From assembly GCA_902729315.2 (NCBI GenBank), contig LR746264.1, positions 1,721,378 through 1,785,377 on the forward strand: DNA of 64,000 nucleotides, read 5' to 3'. This document shows, one piece after another, positions 11,201 to 24,402 of this stretch (the first letter of the stretch is position 1; each line of letters begins with the position of its first letter). Source of the DNA: Spirodela intermedia (lineage: Eukaryota; Streptophyta; Magnoliopsida; Alismatales; Araceae). A program made the translations under genes and the position numbers. The notes under the pieces are model-generated. The model searched no databases and was not told where the DNA came from. It saw only the letters and a program-made list of their open reading frames with translations.

Positions 11201-13689
11201 TTACTAGGAGCTTGGTTTCCAATCTTTAAACCATCAGAAGCGAGAGATTTTTGGTCGGCCAGAGAAGTAGATTCTTGAAGCTTCATGCCAGGAGTCTGCA
11301 GAAAGGTTTTTGTGAAAAATAAGACATATTCAACTTATTTGGAGAAAGATAAAGTAGTTCCATTCAATACACGAAAGAACACTCTGACACTTTGCACTCA
11401 AAGCTCAACATTCATCAATCTGAACCATATGCATTACAATAAACTATTGTTTATAACAATATCAAAGGAGCATCGAAATTATTATTCCACTTAGGTTCAT
11501 TTTTTAAAAAAAATGGATACTGCGAATTCATTATGTAGAAAAAGTAGAGGCACGGATATACAAGTTTGAATTGTCAGATCCAAAAAATGTACCTTATATG
11601 AGAGCATAAGACACCCAAAAATTCAATGCTCTCAGAATAGAGGAATCGCCTCATTATTACAAAATACTCTTGCCACGTCTTTTACCCTCAAAGAAATAAA
11701 GAGGAAACTATGTCAGTCGAGCCTAGTGAAACACTCATTTAAAAATTTGGTAGCTCCTCACGCCTTGTCAAAGACAGACAAATGATGAATCACAACCATG
11801 TATTCCGGTCCTCTTTCACTATCCAATTCCTCTCCCAACCACTCCATATCTCGCCCATAATCACTGGAATGCGCCAATTAGTACGCCTTTTACAGATCTG
11901 ATATGACAAAGAGATCGAGGAAATAGAGAGACACAGTCTCCTCCTCATCACATAGATCCCAAGGTGTAACATTATCCTATTACACTGGCACAAAAGGCAG
12001 TCACATTTGGAGAGATGTCTGTATCAAATTCACCATAATAAGATCTTCAATTTCAACATGGATGGGGCCTCCAAACCAGATGTGGCGCCTCATGGAAAAC
12101 TCTGTTTTCAATGAAAATAGAGGACAATAAAACAGCCAACCTACCTCACGTTCCCTAACCCTAATTCCACACGTCAACATCAAAGAAGTGTTTTGAGACA
12201 CTGGAAATGAGCATATCTTGGCTGACATACATATCCTAAAAGTGTTTAAAAACCAGCACTAATTATACTTATGCAGCCAGAAGTTGTTAGAACTGGTAAT
12301 GTGAAGAAAAAATCTTTTTAAGTTTGAAGTAGCTTGGTTAGTAAATATAGATCAACTTCTTAGTAAAATATTTATCCAAAAGAGGCCCCAATAAATTTTA
12401 GAAACAGATCATGGGAAGCAGTGATCCGTTATTAATCAATGATAAATTAGATCCAAGTTCCATTGATGAATGAAGATAAATTTACTAAATCTATGACAGT
12501 CTACAGGAAGATACCACCTATGATTACGTTTCAAAAGAGGAAACGGAGAATTTCTCCTGATGCCACAAGATCTCTCAAAAAGGACTAGAAAATGGAGACA
12601 GGAGCTCCCAAAGTTGAGTTCTTAGTCAGCTCATTTGTGCAGCAGGTCTCATTTCATTGCTTTACCAGTTACCAAGCAATCATCAAACAGGAAATATTTT
12701 TTTCAATGCAACATAAGTCACCTCTCTTCTTGGTTCACTTTCGGCATCTCCTCTAGCAGGACCTATTGGAAGCTATCAAATTCATTAAAAGTTTTAATTA
12801 CATACTGATAAATTTGAAAATTTTCTTTTCAAAGCGGTTCGTGTGCATCATTTATTTGCATATCCATCTTTTCTACAGTAATAAATTTCACCCATGGCTG
12901 CAAATTTTTTTAATGAAGATAATATGCAAGATAAAAAATCAAGGATTGTCCTGTTAACTTCATCCGTCAGAGAATTCACACCTTCACTATGTGTTAACCA
13001 AAACTTCATGACTACATGTAGTTACTGAAATGATAATGATATTTGGTTATATATGAAAACAAACCAATTTTCTCCTTCTGAAGTTCTAATATTAGCATCG
13101 CCCATTTTCATATCAATCATTTTTACGGAAATCAACCTTACCCATATACGTTACTAAGTCTTTCATTATTATTTTTTTTCAATAAGAAGAGAACAGAAAA
13201 TCAGATATCCTGTTTCTTAAACATCACAGGAAGCAAGAGGCCACTACGAACCCGAGACAGTGCGGCGGCTGCGGCGCAGGCCAGATTGAGCTGCTTCTGG
13301 AGGTATTCTGGGCACTGAGGAGCGGCAACCGGAGCGTTGACCTTGGATGCCTGGGGAGGAAGCGTGGGGGTTGCCGGAAGATTCCTCGTCTCGACCATTT
13401 CATCCTCCTTGCCTCCCTTTCTCGAGCGGCATTCCGAAGACGCAGAGGACTTGAAGTCAGCCTTCGAGGCCCCGGCGTCGGAAGCGCGGGGGCAAGCAGC
13501 AGCGGTGGAGACAACGGAGGCGGAAGGGCCGTCGGCGTCGGCCTCCTGCAGGAACCTCTGGAAGGCCCACTCCGAGGGGCTCCGGTTCATCAATTTCGAG
13601 TTGGAGGAGGCGGCCCCAGAGCGAGGCGACGAAGATGAGGACGCCCAGTAGGCATCGGAGATCTCCTCCACGGGGAAAGCCCTCTCCAT
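5213..13689 (-). CDS. Group C bZIP transcription factor (CPRF2 / bZIP63 / RISBZ type)
   Basis: DNA-binding regulator expected to bind ACGT-core and related boxes as a dimer, commonly with group S1 bZIPs, in seed-storage or energy-stress transcription. Seven exons: 13248-13689, 12722-12762, 11199-11295, 8640-8832, 7090-7165, 6890-7015, 5213-5611. Phases join to 457 residues. The start [12 protein letters not shown] and the [17 protein letters not shown] block are group C N-terminal motifs. [12 protein letters not shown] is the acidic stretch before the basic region, and [20 protein letters not shown] is the DNA-contacting region (N-x7-R/K). The zipper runs [20 protein letters not shown] and onward, followed by [15 protein letters not shown]. 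The C-terminal [13 protein letters not shown] matches the family's SLEHLQKRIRG box. One heptad Leu is Trp (VETWRAK). Exon 2 (14 codons) is the least certain exon. Introns between exons 2 and 5 are 1.4-2.4 kb and contain small repeats only. Which of the family's subtypes it is stays open. Confidence 0.92.
6793..6852 (-). repeat. Partial in-frame copy of the bZIP zipper exon
   Basis: Sixty bases in the intron after exon 6 match exon 6 bases 6917-6976 at 49 of 60 positions, aligned codon for codon without gaps. The copy reads [20 protein letters not shown] against [20 protein letters not shown]. It is preceded by AG (6853-6854), followed by GT (6791-6792), has no stop, and is in the same phase (0) as the exon 5 and exon 7 borders. 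It could be a relic or a minor alternative exon. The 37-nt gap from exon 6 is too short to be an intron, so use together with exon 6 is unlikely. Confidence 0.85.
10384..10510. repeat. 49/50-bp tandem repeat, about 2.4 copies, in bZIP intron 3
   Basis: The unit begins with 'taatacctttttt' at 10386, 10435 and 10485 and includes 'atccaaacaatttagc' and 'ttttcatataaaa'. The copies are almost identical, so the expansion is recent. Confidence 0.85.
10679..10703. repeat. (CT)n microsatellite in bZIP intron 3
   Basis: Pure CT run of about 12 units followed by a short CA-rich tail. Confidence 0.95.
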
Positions 13690-16600
13690 CTTTCTCCCCT
13701 CCCTTCTCCCTCTCTCTCTTACTCTTGGTTGCACGGAGGATGAGGACGAAAGTAGTCACCTTTCTCTCTCCCTCTCTACCGGAAGTCGTCCTTCCACCTC
13801 GATCAGCTCGGCCCAGACGGGACAAGGACCAGTGGGCCTGTCCTCTTCCGTAGTTTGGACCCTTTTCTAAAAAAATCATGTATTACACGCACACTCTTGT
13901 CCATATCTTCAATTTTTTTATGCGTAAACATATCTATAAATCTCTGCATAAATTATAATTATTGAACAATTTTTTGGTGATATCGGTCATAATCCAAGAA
14001 CTAAGTTATTTAAATCATATTTTTACTGAAAAAATAATATTATTTTTTATGTTTCAGTAGACAAGCAACAAGCTCATACAAAGGTCATGGCCATCCATAG
14101 ATGTGCTATCTTGAGCATATCCATAAATCTATGTGGTGATAATAATTAACGATTAAATTTTCTAGTGATGTATCTGATAATTCTAGAATTATTTTACTAT
14201 TATTCTTTTTAGCTTTATGTCAATGATAATATTTTTTACCAAAATATAATATTCTTTAATAGTCGACAAGACAAGCAACAAAAGGCCATACCCATTCATA
14301 TATATGCCATCTTAGAGCATTGAAAATATCTATACTCCCCAAACCCTAACCCCCCAATCCTATTCATATGATCTTAGAAAGTCCCCTTACATTTATCAAG
14401 GCTATTTTAGAAAGTTTTGCAGAAGAAAGTAACATGCCTGGTGAGCTAACCAATTTTTGGTCTTATGGTGTAACATCCAACCTCCTCTTCATGTATAGAT
14501 GAGTGGGATAATCTCTCCCTTTCTATTAGGCACTCTTTTCTTCTTTGTTGACAAAGGGTGCAGACCTAAACCCTGTTGTGCATCAATGGTTGTAGATGGT
14601 GTTGCCAAGGGCATGACCCCTTCCTTAAGTATTAGACTTACATAATATCTTGTCTAGCTTTAGCATTGAAAAGATAGGTAGCTCTTACCCATTATCTCTA
14701 TATAGACTCCTAAAACCCTAACTATTTTGAATGGAGGAAATTGAATTCTTGGGACATGTGGATAACTACTACCAAGTGCAGATGGATTGACAAGAGGTCC
14801 AAGAAATTGACAAATGACCTAATGTAAAAGGGTCTAAGGACTTAAGTCTTCTTCTTCTACAATATATCTTTTAGGTCTACTTGAAAATTATTCATGCATT
14901 TTCTATATTTTCAGGGATGGCCAAACAGTTGAGTTTTGAGACCTAAAATATGTTTTGATGTTAAGAAAAGTTTTTGATGACAAAAAGGTTATTCAAGTTA
15001 TTCTAAATAACATAGTATGAAAATTTTGATATTATATGAAATTTATGTTACCAATTAGTGCAAGATATTTACATTATAGAACCATGTACTATATCAAGGT
15101 AGTATATCAAGGTTGATATCTATCAAAAATGTAATTCAAAAAGGGTTGACATCACTTGATACAATTATATGATCAGTTGTATTGCAAATATTGGCTTTGG
15201 AAGCCTGAATAATTTTAATGATGACAAAAATTAATATATTGGTAATCTTATAACTATAGAAGTGCATTAACTTAGATGATTTAATTCATAGTAGTTGAGA
15301 AGAGCATTTAAAATTGAGGAAAAAAATTTGAAAAGTGAAATGATCATATTTTTTAGTATAAAATAATTGAACATCAATTTGACCCTTGCTCAAATAAGTT
15401 GCAAACACTCTACCATGATTTATAGAATTTATTAAATACCTTAGAGTAATTTTCTCTACAAGATTTTGTATCATCGTTTACACAAGTAAAAGAATAAACA
15501 CATGGGTAAGACATGTTCTGATACATCTGCTGACACTGGGAAAGAAGAGGAGAAAAACAAGGCATAGCTACTAAAGCATACTACTACTACAAGATCAATT
15601 TGATTGTAAGATAATATTTTTAAAATTTCAAAAATAATAAGAAAAATTAGGAATTATAAAATGATTTCTCTCCCCAAATGTTAGTACTAAGCAATCAAGA
15701 ATCAGTCAAGGTCAAAAAGTAGATCTTCAACTAGAGTCACTTGTGTGCCATCAATAATTAAATTTAAGCTTCCATATGCATAGAGTGGTCACACCTACAA
15801 TGATAACTCATTCATCTTTGTATTAGAATACTTCTAGCACTATGACCAATCTAGATCCCTCCTTTGGTTGGCCCCTTGGAGCCATGAATTTGGAAAATAA
15901 TTTCTAGGTGAAGTGTATGAATTGGTTATACTTGCTAAATCAAGTGAAAGCCAATTGGCACCTTTATAATCAATCTAAAACACTAAATAATAATTGCTAG
16001 AACTTGAGGACATGGTCCTCAATGGGTAGACTAGGTTCACATCTTACTCACTGAAATCACTTTAATCATTCATAGGGAGCTAATTCACTTGAATATGTTG
16101 TGTCTCTGATCTATTGCATTTAATTCATCTCCATCCTACTCATTTAGAGAACGATGACTAATTCACCCTCTCACCAATCTCCCTCTTGGTTCTTTCATGG
16201 GTCACTAGACCCAATACAAACTTCATGAAGAAAGATGCTTAGTGTTCATGCTTATTATTATTATTTTTTAAAATATCATGTTTTTTTATTATTGATAATG
16301 ATATTTTGAACATAAGACTCTCAATTACTCAAGTTGAACATACCCAATTATGGTTAAATTCATTTCCATGAAACTATAATTTTTTTAAGAGTTTAAATGT
16401 TTAGTGTACGATTGCACAAGAGTCCTCCTTTCAAGACAAGTAATTCAAAATAGATTCTTAGTAATGGATTTTTTTACTCCAAATGGGATAGAACATTTTT
16501 TTTAACCAATTAAATTATAATGTCTATTTGATTAAATGATATTTAAAATGAAGAATCAAGCCAATGGATAATATGCATTGATTTCTCAAACAAAACTCTA

Positions 16601-17340
16601 TTAAGCTCAAAATCATCGAAGATGAAATTTATGTAATCAATATGGTTAGTTAATTTATACCTTTTTCATTGAATCTAAAATATATGTGGAAGAAAAGGGC
16701 CATTAACCATTATGAGTATTGTTCTACAATTGAATAATGCTATTTTATTTAGAGAAAGTTACTCACTTTTAAAAATAAAAAATGTAATTTCTTCATATAA
16801 TCTTAAAATTTAAATAAAGAGGTAACTCATTAATTAAATAGATGTGGAACCATTTACGGACTTGCAACTCTTTAACTTTCATCTCATAACTTATATTGTA
16901 TGACAATCAATCTATCCTCTTTATTTGCTTATAATCTCATATCTCATGAACATGATAAAAATATTGAGATTATTTGCCATGCTTTTTAGATAAAGCTTAA
17001 GATAATTTTCTCCATACTCGTCATCAAAGTAGCTAACATGTGATCTAAAAGGTTGCCTTCACCAAAGTTTCATGAAATATTTTCCTATGGTTAGGTAGAA
17101 TATGGATGTGATATCAATAAATCCTCTAGAATTTGATTCCAATTGACTAACCTACGTTAAGTATCATCATGAGGTGACGTCTATTCCCCCTCTCCGTTGA
17201 AAGTAGGTGATGAGAGGGCTACGATTCCCATACTCAAGGGATTGAACTTTCTCTACAAACATATTGTGAACGGTATAAAACTAATATTTTACTTTTAGGG
17301 GTAATAAAAAGCTAACAATATTTTTAACGTGTTGAATTAA
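13690..17340. other. bZIP upstream region and AT-rich intergenic DNA
   Basis: The first few hundred bases above 13689 form the bZIP promoter and leader; 13690-13860 is pyrimidine-rich on the plus strand. A telo-box-like AAACCCTAA lies at 14341-14349. The remainder is AT-rich, and all six frames are broken by stops. No gene or intact transposon was recognised. Confidence 0.55.
13916..14320. repeat. Diverged tandem duplication upstream of the bZIP gene
   Basis: A unit of roughly 200 bp occurs twice, at about 13916-14115 and 14113-14320. Shared blocks, in the same order, include 'tataaatct', the 'ttttggtgat'/'tctagtgat' region, 'gacaagcaacaa', 'ccat(a)cccat' and 'gccatctt(a)gagca'. The copies have drifted considerably and carry small indels. 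Confidence 0.65.
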
Positions 17341-17700
17341 AAAAAGCCTCCAGTGTGAAGAAGAAACCAGCAGCGGGCGCCGCTCGCTCCGCCTGGACCC
17401 GGCGCCCTCCTCCGCCTTGCTCCTCTGGACCTCGAAGACCCTCTTCTGGTCCTCCTTCCTCCGGCGGAGGGCCGGGGGTGGCGGCGGAGAAACCTCGTAG
17501 GAAGGGTGGCGCCGTCCACCTCTTTCTCATCCTTCCGGCCAAAACAGTGACGTTCGCATTCGCCATGCTCTGCAGCCACTGGTTCCTCTGAGAGCGAGGG
17601 AAGAACTGTACAGTCTTCCGATTCTTCCGTGTTGTGGTGGTGGATAATGCTGGAAACCAAGGCCAGTTCGTCCCCCTTTTCACTCTACCGGAAAATTTTG
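17341..17700. other. GC-rich island of unknown role upstream of the PPR gene
   Basis: About 300 bases are far richer in G and C than the flanks, and long open frames occur on both strands: minus 17324-17683 in two frames, and plus 17355-17591. None of the predicted proteins resembles a family I recognise; all are Pro/Arg/Gly-rich, as chance frames in GC-rich DNA are. It could be a first exon or leader of an unannotated transcript, or the promoter region of the PPR gene that begins about 320 bp to the right. Confidence 0.3.
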
Positions 17701-18019
17701 AACAAATTTTGGCGGTAACTTAGCCTTCTCCGCCAATCCAATGGCTTGGTGGGAGTGTACGAGGTGTTGAAATTGGTTTATCCATCGCCCTGATCCCTGT
17801 AGGAGGGTCTTCACTGTGGATATTCCTTCCGCCGAGTCCTTGATCGTTGTTTGAATTTGATCGTCGGTGTCCCCAAATGGTGAAGATTCACGGAAAGATG
17901 GTGAAATTTTCTGTGAAAAATATTTGGGACCTTGCTGACGGAGAAACCAACGCAGAGATGTAGATCAGATTCCTGATATTTTTGGTAGTAATGTGAGAAA
18001 ATTAACCTGGCATTAATAC

Positions 18020-20014
18020 ATGCTTCGTTTTGGCAAACTTACCCGGTTTCTCTCTTCCTCTCCCTCTTCTTCTGTTGCTGCTGCTGCTTCAGAGAGTTGT
18101 AGAAGCAGCTGGGATCCCACTGCCTCACTGAGGCTTGATCATCCAGCTCTGATTATTCTAGAGAAATGTGAAACCAGAGAGCAATTCAAGCAGATCCTCG
18201 CCCACATGACGAGGTCTCATCTCATTTTCCAAACCTTCCCTTTGAGCAGGCTCCTCCAATTCTCCGCAGCATCCCACCCTGAGAATTTGGACCTAGCCAT
18301 CGTCCTCTTCGAGCATTTCGCACATCACCCTAATCTTTACATCTACAACACCATGCTGCGAGCTCTATCCTTCTCTGCAACGCAGTCCACTGCTTACTAC
18401 AGATCCATGCTCAGCTGCCGCATAATTCCCAATCAGCACACCTTCCTCGCCATGCTCAAGTCCTCCAGGAGCTTCTCAGAGGGGAAGCAGATTCATGCTC
18501 ATGCTGTAGTCATGGGGTTGTCTTCGGATACATACCTGCAAAATTCTCTGATCAAGATGTACTCGGAGAACGGAAAGATGGGCCTTGCTCGAGAGCTGTT
18601 CCGGCATCTGAACAGGAAGGATATTGCCTCATGTAACATTCTGATTACTGCCCTTGCCAGGAATGGACGCAACTTGGAAGCTCTCGAGATCATCCATGGT
18701 CTACCACTTTCTGATTTTGAACCAGACCAGTATACGGCCGTGGGGCTCCTCCTCTGCTGCAGCCAGCTAAGAGACTGGTCTAGGGGGAAGTCCATCCATT
18801 CATGGATGATCCGAAGAACACCTGTGGAAGAATGGGGCCTGGTTTTGTGCAATTCACTCCTGGATTTATATGCCAGAAGCGGGAAGATGGACACTGCCTT
18901 GAAAATTTTTGAAGGGCTCAAGGAGAAAGATGCTGTTTCATGGAACATAATGATCGCGAGGTCTGCAGGCTATGGGGACTTTGATCTCGCCCTGAGACTA
19001 TTCGATCAAATGCCCCACAGAGAGCTGGTTTCCTGGAATTCTCTCCTCAGCGGGTATGCACAGAATGGGTGCTGGAACTCAGCAGTCAAGTTATTCGAGG
19101 AAATGCTTCTACATGATGTCAGCCCAGATAAGGTCTCGATGGTCGCTTTACTCTGTGCTTCTTCAGAGCTTGGTCTTCTGCACCAAGGGAGGCTGCTCCA
19201 TGGCTGGGTGCTCAAGAACAACATGAAGCTTGATCCTTTCTTGGGCTCAGCTTTGGTGGACATGTACTGCAAGTGCGGGAGTCTCCAGAGGGCAATCACT
19301 ACTTTCAGAAGCATCCCCAAGAGGGATGTTGCCGTGTGGACTGCCATGATGTCCGGGCTTGCCTTTCATGGCTGTGGAGTTGATGCTCTCCTTCTATTTC
19401 AGGAAATGCAGGCAGATGGTGCAGCCCCAAATGAGTTGACTTTCATTGCCATCCTCACGGCCTGTGCCCATGCTGGGTTAGTTGACACTGGGTGCATCAT
19501 CTTTGACTCCATCAAGAAGAATCACGGCATTGATCCGACGGTGGAGCACTATGGGTGCCTTGTTGATCTTCTGGCTCGAGCAGGAAGGTTGACAGAGGTA
19601 CAGGGGGTCATTGAGGCGATGCCGATGAGGCCAAGCCGTTCCATATGGGGGGCATTCTTGGCTGCCTCCAGAGCCCATGGCGATCTGGACATGGCGAGGC
19701 TTGCCTCTGAAGAACTCCTGAAGCTGGAGCCAGAGGAGGAAGGAGGCTATGTGCTTCTGTCCAGTGCGTATGCTTCTGGCGGCAGGTGGAGCTGTTCGGG
19801 CTGCATTAGAGAGATGATGAATAGCAGAGGAGTGAAGAAGGCGGCTGGCTGCAGTAGGGTTTTCATTGATGGTGTGGCTCACAGGTTTGTTGCTTCAGAT
19901 TACACCCACCCAATGTGGGAAATGATTTATTGTGTTCTAAGCAGCTTGAACAAGGAGATGAGATCAGATGTAGCAGGCTTGTGGCGAACCTCATATGGTT
20001 GTATGTGCTCCTAA
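18020..20014 (+). CDS. PLS-type pentatricopeptide repeat protein, E subgroup (At3g04750-like), probably mitochondrial
   Basis: Organelle RNA-binding protein; members with an E tail commonly specify C-to-U editing sites. It is a single 664-residue open frame without introns, normal for this family. The first 30 or so residues are rich in Ser, Arg and Ala with few acids, as in a mitochondrial presequence. A chain of about 31-36-residue repeats follows, with cores such as NSLLDLYARSGKMDTALKIF, SWNSLLSGYAQNGCWNSAVK, SALVDMYCKCGSLQRAITTF and VWTAMMSGLAFHGCGVDALL. From about residue 540 the E-type tail contains MPMRPSRSIWGAFLAASRAH and YVLLSSAYASGGRW, and it ends near HRFVASDYTHP. No DYW deaminase domain is present, so any editing role would need a partner. 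Length and several segments match Arabidopsis At3g04750 as I remember it, and the neighbouring MED14 gene supports that. Its RNA target cannot be read from sequence by eye. Confidence 0.94.
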   Translation: MLRFGKLTRFLSSSPSSSVAAAASESCRSSWDPTASLRLDHPALIILEKCETREQFKQILAHMTRSHLIFQTFPLSRLLQFSAASHPENLDLAIVLFEHFAHHPNLYIYNTMLRALSFSATQSTAYYRSMLSCRIIPNQHTFLAMLKSSRSFSEGKQIHAHAVVMGLSSDTYLQNSLIKMYSENGKMGLARELFRHLNRKDIASCNILITALARNGRNLEALEIIHGLPLSDFEPDQYTAVGLLLCCSQLRDWSRGKSIHSWMIRRTPVEEWGLVLCNSLLDLYARSGKMDTALKIFEGLKEKDAVSWNIMIARSAGYGDFDLALRLFDQMPHRELVSWNSLLSGYAQNGCWNSAVKLFEEMLLHDVSPDKVSMVALLCASSELGLLHQGRLLHGWVLKNNMKLDPFLGSALVDMYCKCGSLQRAITTFRSIPKRDVAVWTAMMSGLAFHGCGVDALLLFQEMQADGAAPNELTFIAILTACAHAGLVDTGCIIFDSIKKNHGIDPTVEHYGCLVDLLARAGRLTEVQGVIEAMPMRPSRSIWGAFLAASRAHGDLDMARLASEELLKLEPEEEGGYVLLSSAYASGGRWSCSGCIREMMNSRGVKKAAGCSRVFIDGVAHRFVASDYTHPMWEMIYCVLSSLNKEMRSDVAGLWRTSYGCMCS

Positions 20015-20024
20015 GGTGTCCTCT

Positions 20025-20055
20025 CTCTCTCTCTCCCTCTCTCTCTCTCTCTCTC
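20025..20055. repeat. (CT)n tract just after the PPR stop codon
   Basis: Pyrimidine run beginning about 10 bp after the stop, so probably part of the 3' UTR. Confidence 0.9.
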
Positions 20056-20696
20056 AGTTATTGCTTTATTTCCTTTTATACGATTTGATAATCCTGAATA
20101 TCGATTTGTAATGACCGCTCAGAGTCCTTTGTATCGCTTGATAAAAGTTTGTTTTTTTTGTTTACTGATTGTAGGAAATTAACCAACTTCTGGGAAGCCA
20201 AAGAAATAAACTTTGTCCTAAAGGTTTTTATTCTTTCTCTGATTCGCAAAAAAACAAGAAAAAGAAAACTTTTGTCCATTTTCCATAAGATTTGCTCTAT
20301 TGGGCCTATCAATGTTAAATGTCCATCTTCCATAGATCCTGCATGTGCATGTGGCTCTCTAGATCTTTTGGACACAAGAATCTGCTACATTTTCTAAAAA
20401 TAAAATAAAATTAAGCTGATAGAAAATTTATGATTGGGTCAAAGCGTGGGTCAAACTTTTCCATAGTAAAATACGAGCTCAAAATTTTCAATTCCCTTTT
20501 TTTCCTTTCTCTTTTTCGTTTACATTGAGTATTTGAAACTACCCGCGTTCCAAAAGCCAGATTTCTTCATGATTCTTCTGACCTCATTCTTGTCAAATTT
20601 CGACTTACAGTTCCGCCGTTCTGTTCAATATCAGTGAACCCTGAGATGAATCCAATGGTTGCTGCTAGTTCTACTTTTTGGCTTCATCGTGGGTTT

Positions 20697-20697
<1 letters not shown>

Positions 20698-20751
<54 letters not shown>

Positions 20752-20760
20752 ACACACACA
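20698..20760. repeat. Compound (CT)n(CA)n microsatellite
   Basis: About 17 CT units run directly into about 14 CA units with one interruption. Confidence 0.95.
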
Positions 20761-20839
20761 CTATCTCTATCTCTCTATCTATCAATCGCTAATTAATTAA
20801 TCATGCTACCAATATGCAGCGGAGCGTTTTCTGACTGGG

Positions 20840-22600
<1,761 letters not shown>

Positions 22601-23311
22601 ACTGTGGGTATGTAATGACCGGATGTTAATCATAGAGGAACCCTGTGATCGTATGTATCTAAACTAGGGAGAAGCTCGGTATGTAGCACTCTACAAACGA
22701 GAAAAGTATGAATAAATTGGCCACCAAATAGGCCATCATGACCTAAAAGACTTAAAGTTCAGGCATGGGCAACGCCCAGCCTGGGTCTGACCCATTGACG
22801 ACCTGACACTTAGAGTGAGAAAATTTGTCTTTTAATCACCAGCTAAAGAAGTTCCTTAGTTTTCATTATGCGTCAGACATGAATGTTCTAGCTATGTAGG
22901 GAAGAGAGTGTAGCCTAACCATGGAAGTCAAAATAAGTTTCACAAAGTGCCATGAAGTTTTAGCATTTTAGTCAGTCCTCAAGCCTATCTTACTATCCAA
23001 GTTTCCCCATATGGGCATTTCTACAAGATTAATCATTAATTTGTAAATTGAAAAGCAACGTTCTTTACAAGCTCATAAGCCTTGATTAACATTTAAGTTT
23101 TTTTCAAGCTTGTTGTAGGAACATTAAGTACTCACTTGGAGTATCTCCAATATAGATGGAGATGTGCATGAACGGCTCATAGTAACCTTTGTAAATTTCA
23201 TACATAATTCTTTCACTCTTCAATTCATTAAATTTTCAACCCGACCATTTGAGGGGGAGTTTGGTATCTTTTGGGGTGTAGGTTGAAAAAACTGTGTTTA
23301 TTGCAAATTAG

Positions 23312-23375
<64 letters not shown>

Positions 23376-24351
23376 GCAAAGATAGAAGCTTATTAATGGA
23401 GAAGATTAAAGTTTGTTATAGTAGAGGTAGTTTCTAATTATATAAAAAAAAAGATGATTATTTGTAATGGCAAAATTAGTGTCTTTTAAGGTCTAATCCA
23501 TTTATTGAATTATCTCTCTAGTCATTGGTGACGGAACAAGATCAATGAAATAAAGGCAGGTATTATCTTATTTAGAAAGAAACAAAGCATACAAGGCACC
23601 ATCAATTTTAGGTTTTTTTTTATAAAAAAAACTAGGGATTGAAATCCAAGGACCCTATGTTTATATTAGTAATTGGTTAAAATGAACTTTAGCCTAAGAG
23701 TAAGCTTTTATTCACTTACAAAAAAGTAACTCATTTGTGAAGCAATGACCTCTTGTGACTTCTAACAATTTCATGACTTAGCATGGTTTTTTTAACATTG
23801 GTAAATGAGGCTGCTATTCAACTTCTATATATGTGTTATATAACCCACATGAATTCAATATCATAGTTCAAGCATTCTAAAAGGTAGGTTTATAAAAAAT
23901 TATTTACTTCAATTTCATAAGGTAAAGTGCAAATACTTGTTTCTTTAATAGGCCAACTTATAATTTTGGAAATATCATAAATACAAGGAGTATACTTAGT
24001 AAGTATCTAATCATAAATATTCTTTAAGAAGCTTTGCTTATGATGGCTCCCAACATTCAATTATCTTTACAATGAAAGGTTAACCACATCTGAGCATCCA
24101 CCTTAGACTAATTAATAAAGCTAAAAAATCATATATATAATTTTGTAAAATCATCTACAAAGGAAACAATTCTCAAGATTATTCCTTATAAGGATCTCCC
24201 TCGTTCAGTTCTCAATGAATCATTTTGGAAGTTTATTAACTTCTCATATTTCAGTGGCCCCAGAAAAAAAAAGTCAGCTACTATTTCACAAAGAATAACT
24301 GAAAATGTACAATTTCTATCCAACATAGCAGTCTTACAATGAAATAGTGAG

Positions 24352-24402
<51 letters not shown>

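Noticed and set aside
14341-14349. Telomere-like AAACCCTAA
   Set aside because: It is a single unit, so at most a telo-box promoter motif and not an interstitial telomere.
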